A DNA stretch of 64,000 nucleotides from JBBRHQ01 sp963738305 (GCA_963738305.1 CAVTVU010000001.1:1054001-1118000), one strand, 5' to 3'; shown: positions 17,441-27,210, numbered from the stretch's first letter. Notes: generated by a model from the letters alone, not told the origin. Translations and numbers: made by a program.

Positions 17441-18614
17441 TCAGCAGGCGATCCTGCCGGCCTTGCGGCCCGGGCCGGGACGCCAGGAGGGCGCGCCAAA
17501 GTCCACGAATCGCCGGGGTTCGTCTATCCCTCGAAGGAGCGCTGTGCGACAAGTTCCGTTGGCGTTGATCTCCGCGACGGAGCCCGCCGCCCGTTCGGCT
17601 TCGAAGGCGATCCGCTGGCCAGACGGATCCGAGGACGGTGAAGCTTCGCTGACTCCCTTGGTGCGGGTCAGGCGCCTCAGATGGGTTCCATCGGCCTTCG
17701 CGACGTAGAGCTCAGTCGCCGTAAGCGTCTCGTCCTCTCCCCTGATGACCCCGTTGTGATCGCGAGAGCTGGCGAAGGCGAGTCGACTTCCGTCGGGGGA
17801 GAATGACGGCGTGTAGGCCTGGGTAATAAGCAATCTCCCCCCGCCTCCGGTCAGATCGCGGAGGCGCACCGTAAACCGGCGCTTGCCGGGACGGATAAGG
17901 CTGACTCGCGTGTAGGCGAGCCGATCGCCTGAGGGCGAGATCGAGCCTGGATAATCGATGACGAAGTTCCTCCAGGGTGTGAGCTGGCGGAGATTGCTTC
18001 CATCGGTCCGCACGCGCCACAGCGTTACGCCGAAGAACTTCGCTCCACCCCTTATGCGGCTGAAGATCACGAACCGACCGTCCGGGGAAAGAACCGGCTC
18101 AAGTGCGTTTCCAAGCCGATCGACTCTCCGCGCGGGAGCCCCCAAGTGGTCAACCAGATAGATGTCTGACGGCGGGTCGTCGTAGTAGGAGAGCCTTCGG
18201 AGACCGGAGAAGGCCATCGCTGTGCCGTCCGCTGTCCAGCTCGCCCCGGATTCGGGGGAGATTGGGCCCCCCTTCGAGCTCCCGTAGAGAACCCGCTGGT
18301 TGGGCCCTGTCCGGGCCGTTCGCGATCAGGTCGTTCTTCTGCGATCGGGACGCGTAGATGGTCCGAGTCGCGGTGAGCTGGGGCTTCTCTGGGCCCTGAA
18401 AGGCCGTGGTTGATGCAGCGCCCGAGACGGATACCTGCGACCCGCTGACGAGCACGACCAGGACAGACCCTGCTGGCAAAGAGGTGCCGGACGGACACGA
18501 CAAGATCATCGCAGCTACCTCCACTTTGCGAGAGGGGGCCAGGCGAACTTGAGAGTCGACGTAGGTCCGTCGATATTCGCCTTGTGAGACAAGCTGGCAG
18601 GCGATCATGAGCAT
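17441..18614 (-). CDS. TolB-like PD40 beta-propeller protein, N-terminal frameshift
   Basis: The intact stretch 17441-18217 has PD40 repeats: LSPDGRFVIFSRI, ISPSGDRLAYTRV, FSPDGSRLAFASS and DPSGQRIAFEAE, ending in APSWRPGPG. Upstream, 18150-18614 in another frame carries RTIYASRSQKNDLIANGPD and a hydrophobic region, so the frames join near 18270. The first ~50 residues (KVEVAAMILSCPSGTSLPAGSVLVVLVSG) are of unclear function and could belong to a separate short gene. Paralogue of the broken PD40 gene next door (17179); the 260 bp between them hold nothing I can support. Confidence 0.55.
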
Positions 18615-18717
18615 CTCCCGGGCCCTGCCCCCCGAGGACCAATCTCCGGGGTAGGAAGACGATCCGCTGGGAGCAGCGAAGCGCCGTTATTGGGACGGAG
18701 GCGGGTGGACCTCACGG

Positions 18718-19794
18718 GTGAGCGGCCGGCCCGATGCCGGCGAGGGGCCCATCCCACCACCCGCGCAGCCCGTGCAAGCGCCGGTACCCCCCGGGCCAGA
18801 GGAGGGAGGCGATGACGAACCCGATGGGCTGGAGGAGGAAGGAAGGATACGGCGTAGCTGGCGCCTCACGAGGATCGCTTGGGATCTCCTGCGGAGCGAT
18901 CGAACCTGTCTGTTGCTGGCGCTCTTAGGGGTCGGGTTCGCGACGCTTGCCACCTCGTTGGTCCTATACCTCGGGGGCTACTTCCGCCATCCCGGGCACA
19001 ACAGTGGCCAGCTCGCGCTCGTCGGCTTGATCGCGCTCTACCCCACGACGCTGATCAGCGTTCTCTTCAACATCGCAATGGCGAAAGCGGCAGGTTCGGC
19101 GCTCGAAGGTCGGACGCCGCCGGTCAGGGAAGCACTCGCCTCCTCGCTCGAAGGGATAGGCCAGATTGCGCTCTGGGCCTTGATCGCGGCGACGGTCGGC
19201 CTCTTGCTTGAGCAGATCGCCAGCCGACTCCCCTTCGGCGGCAAGCTAGCGACCTGGCTAGTCGGCGCGGCTTGGGGACTTGCGACGATCTTCGTCGTGC
19301 CGATCCTGGCCTTGGAGCCGGAAGCCGCGACCCTGCCTTCGATCTCTGCCTCGAGCAGACTGTTTCGAAAGCGCTGGGGCGAGAGTCTGACGGGGGCGCT
19401 GACGATCGGGTTCTGGGTGGTCTTGATCGCCCTTCCTCTCGGCTTTGTTTCTGGCATCGCCGCAGCTGTGGCGAGGCAACATCCCCAGACCTGGGGTGCC
19501 GTGCTTGGTGCCACGGTCATTGCGCTAGTGCTCGTCGGCGCCATGGCGGCAGCGCTGCGGCAAGTGTTCGCCGTGGTCCTCTACCGCTACGCGACGGGTG
19601 GGACCACGGGCGGCTTCCCGATCGAGGAGCTCGAGCGGCCCTTCTTGCCGCGACAGGGACTCAGGTGGCGGAATCGCACAGGCCGGACTCGCTACCTCTC
19701 GCGTTGGATCGGCTTCTCAGTGGCGGCGGTGCTGGCCATAATCATCGCCGGCGCGATCATCGGCAAACACCGCGACGGAGGACAATTCTTTTAG
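18718..19794 (+). CDS. DUF6159-like integral membrane protein
   Basis: 358 residues from GTG 18718. A Pro/Glu-rich cytoplasmic leader (to about residue 45) is followed by RRSWRLTRIAWDLLRSDR, which matches the W-x-L-x-x-x-S/A-W-x-L-L-R-x-D opening of DUF6159 proteins. About six membrane segments follow, with TFSISASSRLF-like amphipathic loops. The C terminus is a last TM helix and a short tail. Function of the family is unknown. Transcribed opposite to its neighbours and apparently intact, which makes it one of few whole genes in the island. Confidence 0.6.
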   Translation: MSGRPDAGEGPIPPPAQPVQAPVPPGPEEGGDDEPDGLEEEGRIRRSWRLTRIAWDLLRSDRTCLLLALLGVGFATLATSLVLYLGGYFRHPGHNSGQLALVGLIALYPTTLISVLFNIAMAKAAGSALEGRTPPVREALASSLEGIGQIALWALIAATVGLLLEQIASRLPFGGKLATWLVGAAWGLATIFVVPILALEPEAATLPSISASSRLFRKRWGESLTGALTIGFWVVLIALPLGFVSGIAAAVARQHPQTWGAVLGATVIALVLVGAMAAALRQVFAVVLYRYATGGTTGGFPIEELERPFLPRQGLRWRNRTGRTRYLSRWIGFSVAAVLAIIIAGAIIGKHRDGGQFF

Positions 19795-19798
19795 AGGG

Positions 19799-20042
19799 AT
19801 GGCTACTTCCCTGCCGCCTATCCGAAGGCCAGATAGCCCCCAGATCCATGTCGGAACACCGGTCCTTTTCCGAGGCAAAGCAGGTCGGCAGCGTCGTAGA
19901 TACCGCAGACCGTGACGATCAAGTATTTGTCCTCGATGACATCCCAGGTGATCTCCGGGCCCTGGGATGGCGTGAAAAACATCTGTGGCTCCTGGGACCA
20001 CGATCAGATCCTAGAGATCCCAAACTGGGGGTGGGGTCATAG
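19799..20042 (+). pseudogene. PRC-barrel-like fragment, copy 1
   Basis: An ATG at 19799 opens a short frame with PQIHVGTPVLFRGK. One frame change later the sequence continues GSVVDTADRDDQVFVLDDIPGDL. The pattern (G-x-PV-x-x-G-K-x-G-x-V-x-D ... VFVLDD) resembles a PRC-barrel strand order and matches copy 2 immediately downstream. Too short and broken to be a working gene. The 690 bp from 19795 to 20485 hold only these two fragments. Confidence 0.35.
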
Positions 20043-20297
20043 GGTGCAAACGGCACCTTCGCGTCGCTCTCTCTCCCGCTCCCCGATGGCCCCCAGATCC
20101 GCATTGGCATGCCGGTGCTCTACCAGGGCAAGAGAGCGGGCGCCGTGCTTGATCGCGTCAACCTAGAGGGCAAGATCCTCGTCATCTACAGCCTCCGGCA
20201 ACACCTGCAGGCGAGGGGCCAACATCTCCGCGTTGTACTTGCCGGTTTGTCCCGCAACCGCTATCTCCGGCTGAAACCCAAGGCTCCGAGCCCCTGA
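20043..20297 (+). pseudogene. PRC-barrel-like fragment, copy 2
   Basis: This frame opens right after a TAG at 20040 and reads PDGPQIRIGMPVLYQGKRAG, then VLDRVNLEGKILVIYSLRQH, ending at 20297. The first half aligns to copy 1 at both protein and DNA level (CCCCCAGATCC at the start of both), so this is a tandem duplication. No clear start codon or RBS for the full unit; ATG 20109 would omit the conserved first strand. 20298-20485 shows nothing I can support. Confidence 0.35.
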
Positions 20298-20485
20298 ATC
20301 CTGCTGAAGAGAGAAGGCGGGGTTACCGATATCCCGGTCGCCTGTCATTGGAAGACAGGCTTCACGCAGCCACTGATGAAGAGCCTGCTGTACAGGCGTT
20401 CCGAGGGAAGCGCGCCGTGATCGGCTCCTGAAGAGGTCGGCCCCTCAAGCCAGCCTTCCCGTCAAGCCGATAATCGGTATCGACC

Positions 20486-20909
20486 ATGCCCGTCCTTATC
20501 TTCTTCGGCCTGCTTTTCGCTTACGAGCTCTTCTGGTATCTGCAGATGAGGAAGGTGCGGGATCGCGAGTGGGAGCGCGAATGGAAAACGTTGCCCTTGC
20601 GAACCCGCGCCAAAGTGGTTCGCTCAATTCGACGGGCAGACCCAATCATCGGGCCCTTTGAGCTGAAGCTGGTCCTCGGTGCTGCTGAGCAGCAGCGACA
20701 GATGTTCACCGGCCCGACTCTGGACAACTTCTTCACAGTGCTGGGAGCAGGGGAAATCGTCATCGGCGCCGTTTCCGGCTCGCTTTCTACTGATGGGCGT
20801 CGGAGTCTTTACCGTGGCAGTAGCCCTGATCTTCCGCGTCTACCGCAGGCGGCTTCTGGAGCGGATTGCGGTCGGAGAGGCTGCCTATCGGGATTACGTC
20901 ATTAGCTGA
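20486..20909 (+). CDS. Small membrane protein, unknown function, one frameshift
   Basis: ATG 20486 opens MPVLIFFGLLFAYELFWYLQMRK (N-terminal TM) followed by a basic/acidic cytoplasmic stretch and a second hydrophobic segment ending at VIGAVSGS. The reading continues in the next frame from about 20785 as LLMGVGVFTVAVALIFRVYRRR (third TM) to YRDYVIS, stop at 20909. About 141 residues once the one-base shift is bridged. No family recognised. Confidence 0.5.
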
Positions 20910-20975
20910 GTTACAGACGCTGCTAAATAGACCGCGCAGCGAAACTCTCCGTATTGCTCGCCCCTCTGAGTCTGA

Positions 20976-21694
20976 TCACCTGACCTGATCCTCTGCCTCG
21001 CGTTCGGGCAGGATGGCTGCGAGCCGTTCCGCATCCGGGGGGCCGTCGTATCGGACCTCGCCCTCATAGAGAGCGACGCATCGTTGGGCGATCTCGATGA
21101 CCTCGGTTCGGTGGGTCGAGACGATCACCGCTGAGCCCGAGCTGCAGGTCTCCTCGAGGATCTCGAAGAGCTCATCTCGGCTTGGTGGGTCAAGACCATC
21201 GAACGGCTCATCTGCGAGCAGGACCACAAAGGGGCGGATCAGACCGAGGGCGATGGAGGCCTTCTGGCGCATCCCACGACTGAAGGTCGTGGGGCTATCG
21301 TCGGCCGACTCTTCGAGCCGAAGTCGGTCCAGCAGCCCCTTGGCCTTGCCCTCCCAGTCCGTTTCGCCATGGAGCCCGGCCACATACTCGAGGGTGCTTG
21401 TTGAGGCTCAGATCGTCATAGAAAGACGGGCTCATCGGGAATGTAGGAGACGGCGGATCGCGCTGCCAGCGAACCCGCCGGAGAACCACAGATCTCAATG
21501 TTGCCGCCGGAGGGATCGAGCAAGCCGGCCACCATTGTCAGGAAGGTGGTCTTACCGGCGCCGTTGGGCCCGACCAGCGCGATCAGCTCCCCCTTCTCAA
21601 CGATGAGGTCGGTCGGGGCCAGGGCAATGAAATCCCCGTACTTGTAGGTGAGTCCCTTGGCGATGAGGACCCCATCGAGTGGTGCCCTCGACAT
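20976..21694 (-). CDS. ABC transporter ATP-binding protein, frame broken in the middle
   Basis: The N-terminal part (21416-21694) has Walker A GPNGAGKTT and then AVSYIPDEPVF. The C-terminal part (20976-21383) has the signature FSRGMRQK (LSGGQ variant), Walker B VVLLADEPFDGLD and the H-loop STHR. Between them, about 21385-21418, the sequence FYDDLSLN... reads in a third frame, so two one-base shifts restore one protein of about 238 residues. All catalytic motifs are present. The gene follows the permease by 12 bp on the same strand, so the two form an exporter-type ABC system. Confidence 0.75.
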
Positions 21695-21706
21695 CGCGGG
21701 CGAGAA

Positions 21707-23258
21707 TCACGGTCGCACCGCCACTCGCTTGCTCACGCGCCTCCCGATCCACCAAATCGCGATCGCGCAGGAAATCAGCACCATGGCCTCCACCGAGGCG
21801 ACCGCGGCCAGTGCCGAATAGCCGTGCCGTGAGGCCTCCCGCGCCACCAAGGCGGGACCGGCAACGCCCACGACGGCCAAGCAGATCGGAGCCCCCGACT
21901 GCGCGTAGCCGATTTGTGGCGCCAGCAGGTAGGCGTAGGGGTCGTTGGTGGCGCTCAGCGCAGCGCCGCAGAGGACCAGGAGGGCGGTTGGGAGGAGCAT
22001 CACGCCGCCGACCTCGATCGCCAGCGAGGGCGAACCCAGGGCAGCAGCCGTAGCGGCGGCGAAAAGGGGCAACCAACGCCATCAGCGTCAGCGGCGCCAG
22101 CAGGTGCTGTCGGGCAAGGGTTGCGGGCCTCACGGGCAGGAGATCGCGCCGTGTCGGATGGTCTACCTCCTGAGCCAACGGCTCAACGGCATCAAGCCCG
22201 GCGACCAGCAGGACCAAACCGGCGAGCGCGGCGAGGGGCGTGGTACCCGCCCAGGCGGCGCTTAGCGTGAGCCCTGTGAGCACGCCGATCAAAGCGACGC
22301 GGACAAGACGGGAAGCGGGCCAGCGTAGAAAGCTCTGCCAACCCCGGCGCGAGACCGGGTGGCGGGGAAAGAGCGAGTCGCCCAGCTGCCACCACGGATG
22401 GCGGCGCGGGCGCTCTGAGGAGAGCTGGCGACGAAGGAGGACTACGGTCCGGATATCCTGGACCGTTGCCGCGAAGCGAAGCTCCGCGGCCAGTCCTGCC
22501 TGCCGATGGGCGGCCTCGAGGGAGAGGCCACCGACCGAGCGCAGACCGGCCCAGACGGTCGCCGCGACGACGCCCGCTCCCATGATCGCCTCGACCACAA
22601 CATCACTGTCGTGTAGCGGCAAGGTGGCTAGATCGCCGAGCATCGTCATCGGAGAGCTCGTGACCCCGAGCAGGTAGTCCGAGAGGGACCAGGCGAGGAG
22701 CGCCAGGCCGGTCAGGTTGGCGGCGAGCGGATTGAGGCGCCGCCCCGATGCGAGCATCGCGGTTGCCAGGATCCAGATCGGAACAAGCGCCCCGAAGAGC
22801 GCAAGGCAACTCAGCCACTCCACCGATGATCCTGGGAGCCGTCTGAATGCGAAGTTCGCAACGATCAGACCGCCGGCAAGGCCGAAGAAGCCCGCGCTGC
22901 GAAGTTGGCGAAGCGCGGGAACCCTGAGCGCCCAGCCCCGGTCGATCGGCGCGAGAAGGATGTGTTGGACATCGGCAGCCAGGATCGCGAGGAGCCCGCC
23001 GCGCCACCCGGCCCGCAGGGACAGGGCGAGACAGAAAGCAACGCAGACGCCGATTATCGCCGGCCCATCCTGGGTGACTCGCTCGACGGCTTGGTGGTCA
23101 AGATGGCTGTCGGCGATGACTCCGGCCAGCAGCGCAAGCCCCCATCCACCGAATATCACGCCGACATAGAGCCGGTAGAGGATCTCCATCACGTCGACTT
23201 CCTCGACGTGATGGCGCCGGCGAGCCGCGCGCAGGGCCCGAAGGGTCTGACTGAGCAA
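21707..23258 (-). CDS. ABC transporter permease, one frameshift
   Basis: About 517 residues with roughly 12 hydrophobic segments. The N-terminal ~380 residues are in the frame starting at 23258 (a start at VDVMEILYRLYVG, about 22 residues in, is equally possible). The C-terminal ~120 residues (FAAATAAALGSPSLAIEVGG ... RRVSKRVAVRP) are in another frame joined near 22070. Large two-module permeases of this kind pair with a single ATPase for drug, lipid or polysaccharide export. Substrate unknown. Operon with the ATPase just downstream. Confidence 0.65.
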
Positions 23259-23386
23259 TCGCCTGGCTGTCGGCAGATGGACTCAAGGGATGAGCGTAAG
23301 AGTCTCTCGGGTGGGCCACAACCCCTCCTTAGCGCCTGAGAGGCGACAGATCGCTTCTCACCGATCACCAAGCGTCGCTCAGGCCG

Positions 23387-23434
23387 GCGATGGGCGGTGC
23401 CGGGCTCGAACCAGCGACCTCCTGCTTGTAAGGC
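23387..23434 (-). repeat. Imperfect att-like copy of the tRNA-Val 3' part (internal)
   Basis: 48 bp matching 27549-27596 with 3 mismatches, all in the T-arm region. The changes still allow a 5-bp T stem with one G-T pair, so the copy was probably donated by a slightly different tRNA-Val gene rather than arising by random decay. Same orientation as the intact tRNA and the 12271 copy. It marks the junction between the ABC-transporter side and the IS21/RNase H side of the island, as expected for two elements stacked at one attB. Confidence 0.72.
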
Positions 23435-23486
23435 GACACGGGGGCCGCTTGACCATTGACACCACGAACCCAATACTGCGCCATCT

Positions 23487-23502
23487 AGGAACTGAAAAGT
23501 GC
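23487..23502 (+). repeat. IS21 left terminal repeat
   Basis: AGGAACTGAAAAGTGC, the inverted partner (15 of 16 bases) of the two right-end repeats at 25593 and 25618. Only one copy is seen on the left. Confidence 0.7.
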
Positions 23503-23589
23503 GCCACCTCGGTGGCGACCGACGCCGCCGAAACCCTCGCTCGATCAACGATCGAGATCGAGGAGGTCGGCAAGGAGGTGCGCAGCGCG

Positions 23590-24783
23590 ATGGAGTGGGC
23601 ACAGGTCAGGGCGATGGACGCCGATGGGATCCCGCCGGCAGATCGCCAAGCGGCTCGGGATCAACCCAGGACGGTCAAGCGGCTGGCGGAGGCGAGCGAG
23701 CCGCCGAGCTATCGGCGCAAGCCCGCGGGCTCGATGCTCGACCCGCTCGAGCCGGTGATCCGCAAGCTGCTCGACGAGTGGCCCGAGATCAAGGCGCCGC
23801 GGGTGACCGAGCTCCTCCGCGACGAGCACGGCTACAGGGCTCGGTCGACCTGGTCCGCAAGCGGCTGGCCGCGATGCGACCGCCAGCGAGCGCCCGGCCC
23901 AGCGAACCGGCTACCGGCCCGCCCAGGTGATGCAGGTCGACTGGGCCGAGATGCCGACCCGGCCGAAGATCTGCGGCCGCGAGCGCCGCATCTACGCCCT
24001 GATCTGCTCGCTGCCCTACTCGGGCGCCTCGACCGCCCACTTCTCCTTCGAGATGACGGTCGAGTCGTTCCTCGAGGGCCACGTCCACGCCTTCGAGTGG
24101 CTCGGCGGCGTCCCGCGCGAGTGCGTCTACGACAACCTGCGCTCGGCGGTCGCCCGCCGCGAGGGCGACCAGATCACCTGGAACCAGCGCTTCACCGCAG
24201 CTGCGCGGCCACTACGCCTTCCACGCCACCGCCTGCACGCCCGAGACCCCGCGCGAGAAGGGCTCGGTCGAGGGCGCGGTCCGCCACACCAAGACGCGGC
24301 TTCTGGCCGGCCCGGCGCTTCGACTCGCTGGCCGAGCTCGACCGCCAACTACGCCGACTGGCGCGAGCGGATACGCGCTGCCCGCGCCGCCACTCAGCGG
24401 CCACTTCATCGTCGCCGACCGGCTCGCGGTCGAGCGCGATGCGGCGAGGGCGCTGCCGCCGACGCCGCTTCGACTACGCCGGCCGCCGCACCTCGCGGGT
24501 GCCGCTCGACGGCTACCTCAAGCACCGCGCCAGCTTCTACCGGGCGCCGGAGGCGCTCGTCCATCGGCGAGTCGAGCTGCGCTTCGACCGCGACCGAGTC
24601 TGGATCGACCCACCAAGGCGAAGACCGTCGCCGGCTACGAGCGCAGCTACGAGCCCGGGCAGTCTGGCAGCCCGGCGCCGCGGATGCGGCCCGAGCCGCC
24701 GCCGCCGATCGAGCGCACCACGATCGAGGTGCCCGAGATCACACCGCCCGGAGCTCGCCGACTACGCCGAGCTCTGCGCATGA
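23590..24783 (+). pseudogene. istA: IS21-family transposase IstA, multiple frameshifts
   Basis: ATG 23590 (MEWAQVRAMD) starts the N-terminal helix-turn-helix part. The sequence then passes through several frames: VDLVRKRLAAM near 23850, MQVDWAEMP near 23934 (first catalytic Asp), VYDNLRSAVARR near 24130 (second Asp) and REKGSVEGAVRHTKTRLL near 24250 (catalytic Glu). It ends PELADYAELCA at 24783. The DDE triad is recognisable but at least five frame changes are needed. The stop overlaps the istB ATG (ATGA), as in intact IS21 elements. Confidence 0.75.
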
Positions 24784-25638
24784 GCCGCCAAGGCGAAGGC
24801 CGGCGAGCGGCTGCCCTACCTGATCGCGAAGCTGAAGACGCCGCGGATCGCGCGAGCGGCTCGACGAGACGGCGAGCACCGCCGCGAGGAGAAGTGGAGC
24901 TATGAGCGCTTCCTCGAGGCCCTGCTGGAGGCCGAGGTCTTCGCCCGCGATGCCTCCGGCTCGCGCAACCGGATCCGCCACGCCGCCTTCCCCGCCCACA
25001 AGACGCTCGAGGACTTCGACTTCAACGCCCAGCCGGCGGCCGAGCGGCCGCTCCTCATGCACCTGGCGCAGCTCGCCTGGGTCTCCGAGCACGCCAACGT
25101 CTGCTTCTTCGGGCCCCCGGGGACCGGCAAGACGCACCTGGCGACGGCGCTGGCGATCAAGGCCTGCCAGGCCGGGCACCGGGTCGCCTTCGCGACCGCC
25201 CAGCAGTGGATCGACCGGCTCGAGGCCGCCCAGCACTCGAACTCGCTCGACGCCGAGCTGCGGCGGATCGAGCGCTACGGGCTGATCGTCGTCGACGAGA
25301 TCGGCTACCTGCCGCTGGAGCGCCAGGCCGCGAACCTGCTCTTCGCGCTCGTCGCCCGCCGCTACGAGCGCGGCTCGATCATCGTCACCTCCAACCGCGG
25401 CTTCGAGGCCTGGGGCGAGATCCTCGGCGATCAGATGGTCGCCGCCGCCCTGATCGACCGGCTCGTCCACCACGCCCAGATCGTCACCCTGAAGGGCAAG
25501 AGCTACCGGCTGGGAGCGCGGGCCCGGCGGCGCCCGCCGCTCAGGCTGCGGGCCTACGGCCCTCCGCCTGAGCGGCGGCGAGCGCTGTCGGTGCACTTTT
25601 CGGTTCCTGAAAGTGCTGCACTTTTCGGTTCCTGTTGA
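24780..25638 (+). CDS. istB: IS21-family helper ATPase IstB, N terminus frameshifted
   Basis: ATG 24780 overlaps the istA stop. The first ~40 codons (AKAGERLPYLIAKLKTPRI ... LDETA ... EKWSYERFLEALL) are spread over different frames. From about 24900 onward one frame runs to the end: Walker A GPPGTGKTH near 25113, QQWIDRLEAA, Walker B LIVVDEIGYLP near 25290, and sensor-1 IVTSNRGFEAWGEI. IstB is the AAA+ ATPase that assembles with IstA and selects targets. The C terminus runs into the right-end repeats, a sign that the normal stop was lost or lies in another frame. Confidence 0.75.
25593..25633 (-). repeat. IS21 right terminal repeats (two copies)
   Basis: Two identical 16-bp units, GCACTTTTCGGTTCCT, at 25593-25608 and 25618-25633, 25 bp apart, inverted relative to the left end. 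Likely the multiple transposase binding sites typical of this family. Confidence 0.7.
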
Positions 25639-25747
25639 CAACCATGCGGTTTGTGCCTGAGAGGGCGCCCCCGATGCGACGAGGTCCGACGGAGATCCGA
25701 CTCTGTTTGGGCAGACACGCCGCTGTCTGCCCAAACGATTTCAGGGG

Positions 25748-26098
25748 TCAAAAGAGTCCCTGGAGGACGTGCAGACCGAGGAGCGCAACGCTAATCACCA
25801 TCCACCCCACCCCGAGACTCCGAGCTGACGCGGGCTCCTTTTTTCGTCTCCACGCAGCCGAGTTCGCCGAACGCTCCCACTCGGTGCCAACGCCGTCGGT
25901 GTTCCTGAAATCGCCCAGCCCCATCAGGAAGTTGTTTGCGAAGAGCAGGACCAACAGGACGCTCGCCACGGTGTGAGACACGAAAACATCGACGAGCGGC
26001 CAGCCGAAGATCCAGAGCAGGACAAACGCGACACACGAACGCATCGACTGATGGGGTGGCAGCCAGTAATACGCCATGCCTAGATAATCGGCAGCCAA
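25748..26098 (-). CDS. Small membrane protein, unknown function
   Basis: 116 residues from ATG 26098 (an in-frame ATG at 26077 is a shorter choice). Segments of about 20 hydrophobic residues lie near 17-36, 38-58 and 96-114, separated by a polar stretch (GDFRNTDGVGTEWERSANS). Composition and topology look like a small two- to three-TM protein with no recognised family. Divergent from the broken hypothetical at 26115. Confidence 0.45.
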   Translation of the reverse strand: MAADYLGMAYYWLPPHQSMRSCVAFVLLWIFGWPLVDVFVSHTVASVLLVLLFANNFLMGLGDFRNTDGVGTEWERSANSAAWRRKKEPASARSLGVGWMVISVALLGLHVLQGLF

Positions 26099-26114
26099 AG
26101 GGGAGAATCCTTCT

Positions 26115-26503
26115 GTGGACGACGATTACCGGACGTTCCTCGACAAGGTGGCGGCCCTGCGAAGGCTCGGTTATCTCGGTGTACGTCGGCGGGGAGCGAT
26201 CCGGGTCGGCGCCGGTCGCGGTGCTCCGCGGCTTCGCGGGGCCGCTGGAGATGAGTCACGGGTGGGCCGGTGACGATGAGACTTCGGGCGTCGCGTTCCT
26301 CCCGATCGCCTTCGATTTCTCCGTCCAGGAGCGGGAGGGCAAAGGGCCGTTCGGTCCACCCGGGGCTCCTGTTCAACCGCGATATCTACGAGAGCGGCAG
26401 CGGCGACAAGAACACACTGCTCGTCACCCTCGGCGGCGTGGATCTCAACATCGCTAGGGAGCCGAACGAGGGAACCGACGAGGTGGAGGTCCCGGGTGCC
26501 TAG
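26115..26503 (+). pseudogene. Hypothetical protein, two frameshifts
   Basis: GTG 26115 opens MDDDYRTFLDKVAALR. The reading passes to a second frame near 26165 (VISVYVGGERSGSAPVAVLRG ... DDETSGVAFLPIAFDFSVQE) and a third near 26360 (HPGLLFNRDIYESGSGDKN ... DLNIAREPNE), ending at 26503. About 129 residues of coherent, non-repetitive sequence across three frames argues for a former gene rather than chance. No family recognised. 26504-26759 shows nothing supportable. Confidence 0.4.
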
Positions 26504-26759
26504 CCGCCCGCGAACAGCATCACCTGCACGTGCCGCGCGACTCGCGCCCCCGCCTTCGGGAACTCCTTGCCGATTTCGCTGATCTCGACGCGCGTCGCCC
26601 ACCGTCCGCGGGGTTAGACCTGCCGCGGCGATCTTCGCGCGCCCGGCGCCGAGCGTCTCCCCGACGACGTTCGCGCCGCTACTCCCTTCACGCGGAAGCG
26701 GAAGCGGAAGCTAAGCCACGGTTCAAGCCTGGGTGAGGGAGTATGTGTCCACTCTGCGC

Positions 26760-27210
26760 TCAGCGACCACGAAGCGCTTTGGTTGCAAGTGCGTCCGCTT
26801 CGACATTCCATTTTCGCGGAATCCACGAAATCCTGATGTTGGGAAACTCCTTGAGCAGGGAGCACGCTTCCGTGTGCAGGGGTCTGATGTGCTCCTTGCC
26901 AACCTTCGCGCGGTCCATTTACCTGGTCGACCACGAGCTCCGAGTCAAGGAACACGCGGATGCGCTGGATTCCGCGACGGTGCACGAGCTTGAGTCCTTC
27001 GATGAGAGCACGATATTCCGCAACGGTGTTGATGGCGGGTCCAATCCGTTCGGAGATCTCGGCAATGAGGTGACCGTCGGGGTCCCTGAGGACGACTCCG
27101 ATCGCACCTTGAGCTGGGGCGTCGATGGTCCCGGTGCCAGAACCGTCTGTATTCAGCAGGTAGTTGCCCTTCGACGGCTCCGGATGGTCGCCTTCATGTG
27201 TTTCGGGCAT
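26760..27210 (-). CDS. Ribonuclease HI-family protein, one frameshift
   Basis: Start taken at ATG 27210 (MPETHEG); upstream residues in the same frame do not look like RNase H. Catalytic acidic residues in order: Asp in LLNTDGSGTG, Glu in NTVAEYRALIEGL and Asp in IRVFLDSELVVDQVNG. After a one-base shift near 26912 come RAKVGKEHIRPL and the last Asp in WNVEADALATKAL. The stop is at 26760. With the shift bridged the domain is complete (~150 residues), similar to the stand-alone RnhA-like proteins common in actinobacteria and archaea, which cut RNA in RNA/DNA hybrids. Confidence 0.65.

Larger units (their letters stand above)
23477..25640 (+). mobile_element. IS21-family insertion sequence, degenerate
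   Basis: Overlapping istA/istB genes between terminal repeats. The left end has AGGAACTGAAAAGTGC (23487-23502). The right end carries two inverted copies, at 25593-25608 and 25618-25633, each differing from the left by one base. Multiple terminal repeats are characteristic of IS21. Outer ends were placed at TG/CA-type bases (23477 and 25640) and could be off by a few bases. No target duplication is evident. It sits 43 bp beyond the internal att copy. istA is wrecked by frameshifts, so the copy is not autonomous. Confidence 0.75.

Noticed and set aside
23290..23480. A coding region ahead of istA in the same open frame
   Set aside because: It contains the att-like tRNA copy and has no domain; homology to IstA begins at 23590.
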